A DNA stretch of 64,000 nucleotides from contig NZ_SBFF01000011.1 of NCBI RefSeq assembly GCF_004151485.1, positions 8,036 to 72,035 of the forward strand. The letters are read 5' to 3'. The position numbers and the translations under genes were made by a program. The stretch is from Sphingosinicella sp. CPCC 101087. GTDB taxonomy: Bacteria; Pseudomonadota; Alphaproteobacteria; Sphingomonadales; Sphingomonadaceae. Under the pieces are notes generated by a model. It ran no database searches. It saw only the letters and a program-made list of their open reading frames with translations, and was not told the DNA's origin. Positions 62,996 through 64,000 of this stretch are shown in pieces (positions within the stretch are counted from its first letter, which is position 1; each line of letters opens with the position of its first letter).

Positions 62996-63067
62996 CAGCT
63001 TCGATGGCGGTGAAGAGCGGGCGACGAGAGGCCCCGGCGCCGCCATGTCGATGAGGATGGCCGGATC

Positions 63068-64000
63068 ATGAAGAAGGTGAACGTTCAGGAGGCGATCGAC
63101 GAGGCGAAGCTCTCGTCGCTGCAGATCTTCCTGCTTTCCGCCTGCACGGCGATCATGCTGTTCGACGGGCTCGACATGTACATGCTCGGCAAGCTCGCCC
63201 CGGCGGTAGCCGAGTCGTTCGGGCAGCCGACCAGCTCGATGGCGACGGTCTTCTTCTTTCAGCAGATCGGGCTTGCCGCCGGCGCCTTTCTCATCAGTCC
63301 GCTCGCCGATCGCTACGGCCGCAAGCCAATGCTGCTGTGGAGCACGTTCGCATTCGGCCTGCTCACCCTCGCCGCGGTGTGGGCGCAGAGCATCTACCAA
63401 GTCGCCGTGCTCCGCGGGCTGGCCGGGCTCTTCCTGGCCTCCATCATTCCCAATGTGGTGGCCCTGCTCACCGAATATGCGCCGTCGAGGAACCGCTCCA
63501 CATTCGTGACGATCGCCTTCACCGGATTCTCCAGCGGCGGCGCGGTCGCTTCCGGAATCGTGATCTGGCTGCTCGACAGCCACGGATGGCAGAGCGCGTT
63601 CTGGATCGGCGGCCTCACGCCGCTGCTGCTGCTCCCGATCCTCAATTTCTGCATTCCCGAGTCGATCCAGTTCAGGGTCCAGCGCAACCCTCGCGATCCG
63701 AGCATCGGGAGGACTCTCGCGCGGATCAATCCGGCGCTCGCGCTCGCCCCCGATGCCGAGTTCGTGAGCAGCGCGAGGAAGTCCGACGATCGCAAGGGGC
63801 GCCTCATCGACGTCTTCACCGAGGGCCGCGGCGCCGTCACCGCGATCCTGTGGATGGTCTATTTCATCGCTCTGTCCTCCATCGCCTTGTTCACCTCCTT
63901 CGTCCCGACCTTTTTCTACGAACTGGGCGGCGTGACCCTCCAGGCCTATGCCGCCGTGTCGCTCATCTCGCTCGTGGTCGGCCTGGTCGGCTCGTCGACC
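63068..64000 (+). CDS. AAHS-family aromatic acid MFS transporter, 3' end outside the window
   Basis: First 311 codons of a major facilitator, open to the end of the window. It matches the aromatic acid:H+ symporter (AAHS) family of PcaK/BenK type: IMLFDGLDMYMLGKLAPAVA in helix 1 contains the DGxD motif needed for aromatic acid uptake; SPLADRYGRKPML is the loop 2-3 motif, and RGLAGLFLASIIPNVVALLTEYAP is helix 4. Related carriers import 4-hydroxybenzoate, protocatechuate, benzoate or vanillate. The ATG at 63068 has GATGAGGATGG upstream. Its promoter carries the cluster's palindrome. Confidence 0.88.
   Translation, partial: MKKVNVQEAIDEAKLSSLQIFLLSACTAIMLFDGLDMYMLGKLAPAVAESFGQPTSSMATVFFFQQIGLAAGAFLISPLADRYGRKPMLLWSTFAFGLLTLAAVWAQSIYQVAVLRGLAGLFLASIIPNVVALLTEYAPSRNRSTFVTIAFTGFSSGGAVASGIVIWLLDSHGWQSAFWIGGLTPLLLLPILNFCIPESIQFRVQRNPRDPSIGRTLARINPALALAPDAEFVSSARKSDDRKGRLIDVFTEGRGAVTAILWMVYFIALSSIALFTSFVPTFFYELGGVTLQAYAAVSLISLVVGLVGSST

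Overview
The window is GC-rich, densely coded alphaproteobacterial DNA and most resembles Sphingomonadales. Four observations support this. The tmRNA gene is circularly permuted, as in Alphaproteobacteria, and its tag reads ANDNEALAIAA. The chromosomal order xerD-accA, pyrF-accD-folC and mreBCD-mrdA-rodA is typical of the class. TonB-dependent receptors (TBDRs) and sphingomonad-style transporters are present. Several genes use GTG or TTG starts and adjoin through overlapping ATGA/GTGA junctions. No rRNA, tRNA or CRISPR array was seen.

Layout. 0-5 kb: conserved housekeeping genes (xerD, accA, radA and a short ribosome-hibernation factor). 5-10 kb: an EEP-family hydrolase, a serine hydrolase, a large patatin-like protein and a LapA-domain protein. 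10-14.8 kb: pyrF, accD, folC and an AmpG-like permease; the trpFBA block often found before accD is absent. 14.8-18.5 kb: a disturbed region with an IS5-family insertion sequence, a small membrane protein, a Rieske oxygenase and a 3' remnant of a second Rieske gene across the IS. 18.5-31 kb: response regulator, 23S pseudouridine synthase with a repeat-expanded tail, rsmD, UvrD/PcrA helicase, cysK, small SRPBCC and monooxygenase genes, and an M20-type peptidase with altered metal ligands. 31-40 kb: accessory genes, namely a MAPEG-ArsR-SRPBCC operon, an orphan Imm11-type immunity gene between gene fragments, a TBDR divergent from a LytS/LytTR two-component pair, and a TetR-controlled mini-operon. 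40-51.9 kb: comM, two GNAT genes, the permuted tmRNA, mutL and the rod-shape operon mreB-mreC-mreD-mrdA-rodA. 52-64 kb: a transport and catabolic cluster that runs off the end of the window.

The 52-64 kb cluster is the most interesting part. It contains a 974-aa TBDR, two different FAD-dependent aromatic hydroxylase-like proteins, a divergent pair of amidohydrolase-superfamily decarboxylase-like enzymes (one ACMSD-like, one LigW-like), a MarR regulator and an AAHS-type aromatic acid transporter. Four of its promoter regions carry variants of one palindrome with core AGA-YG-TCT, so I infer a single MarR-controlled regulon for uptake and breakdown of an aromatic acid. The substrate is not known, and no ring-cleavage dioxygenase is visible in the window. 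All functions are inferred from sequence motifs read by eye; no database search was run.
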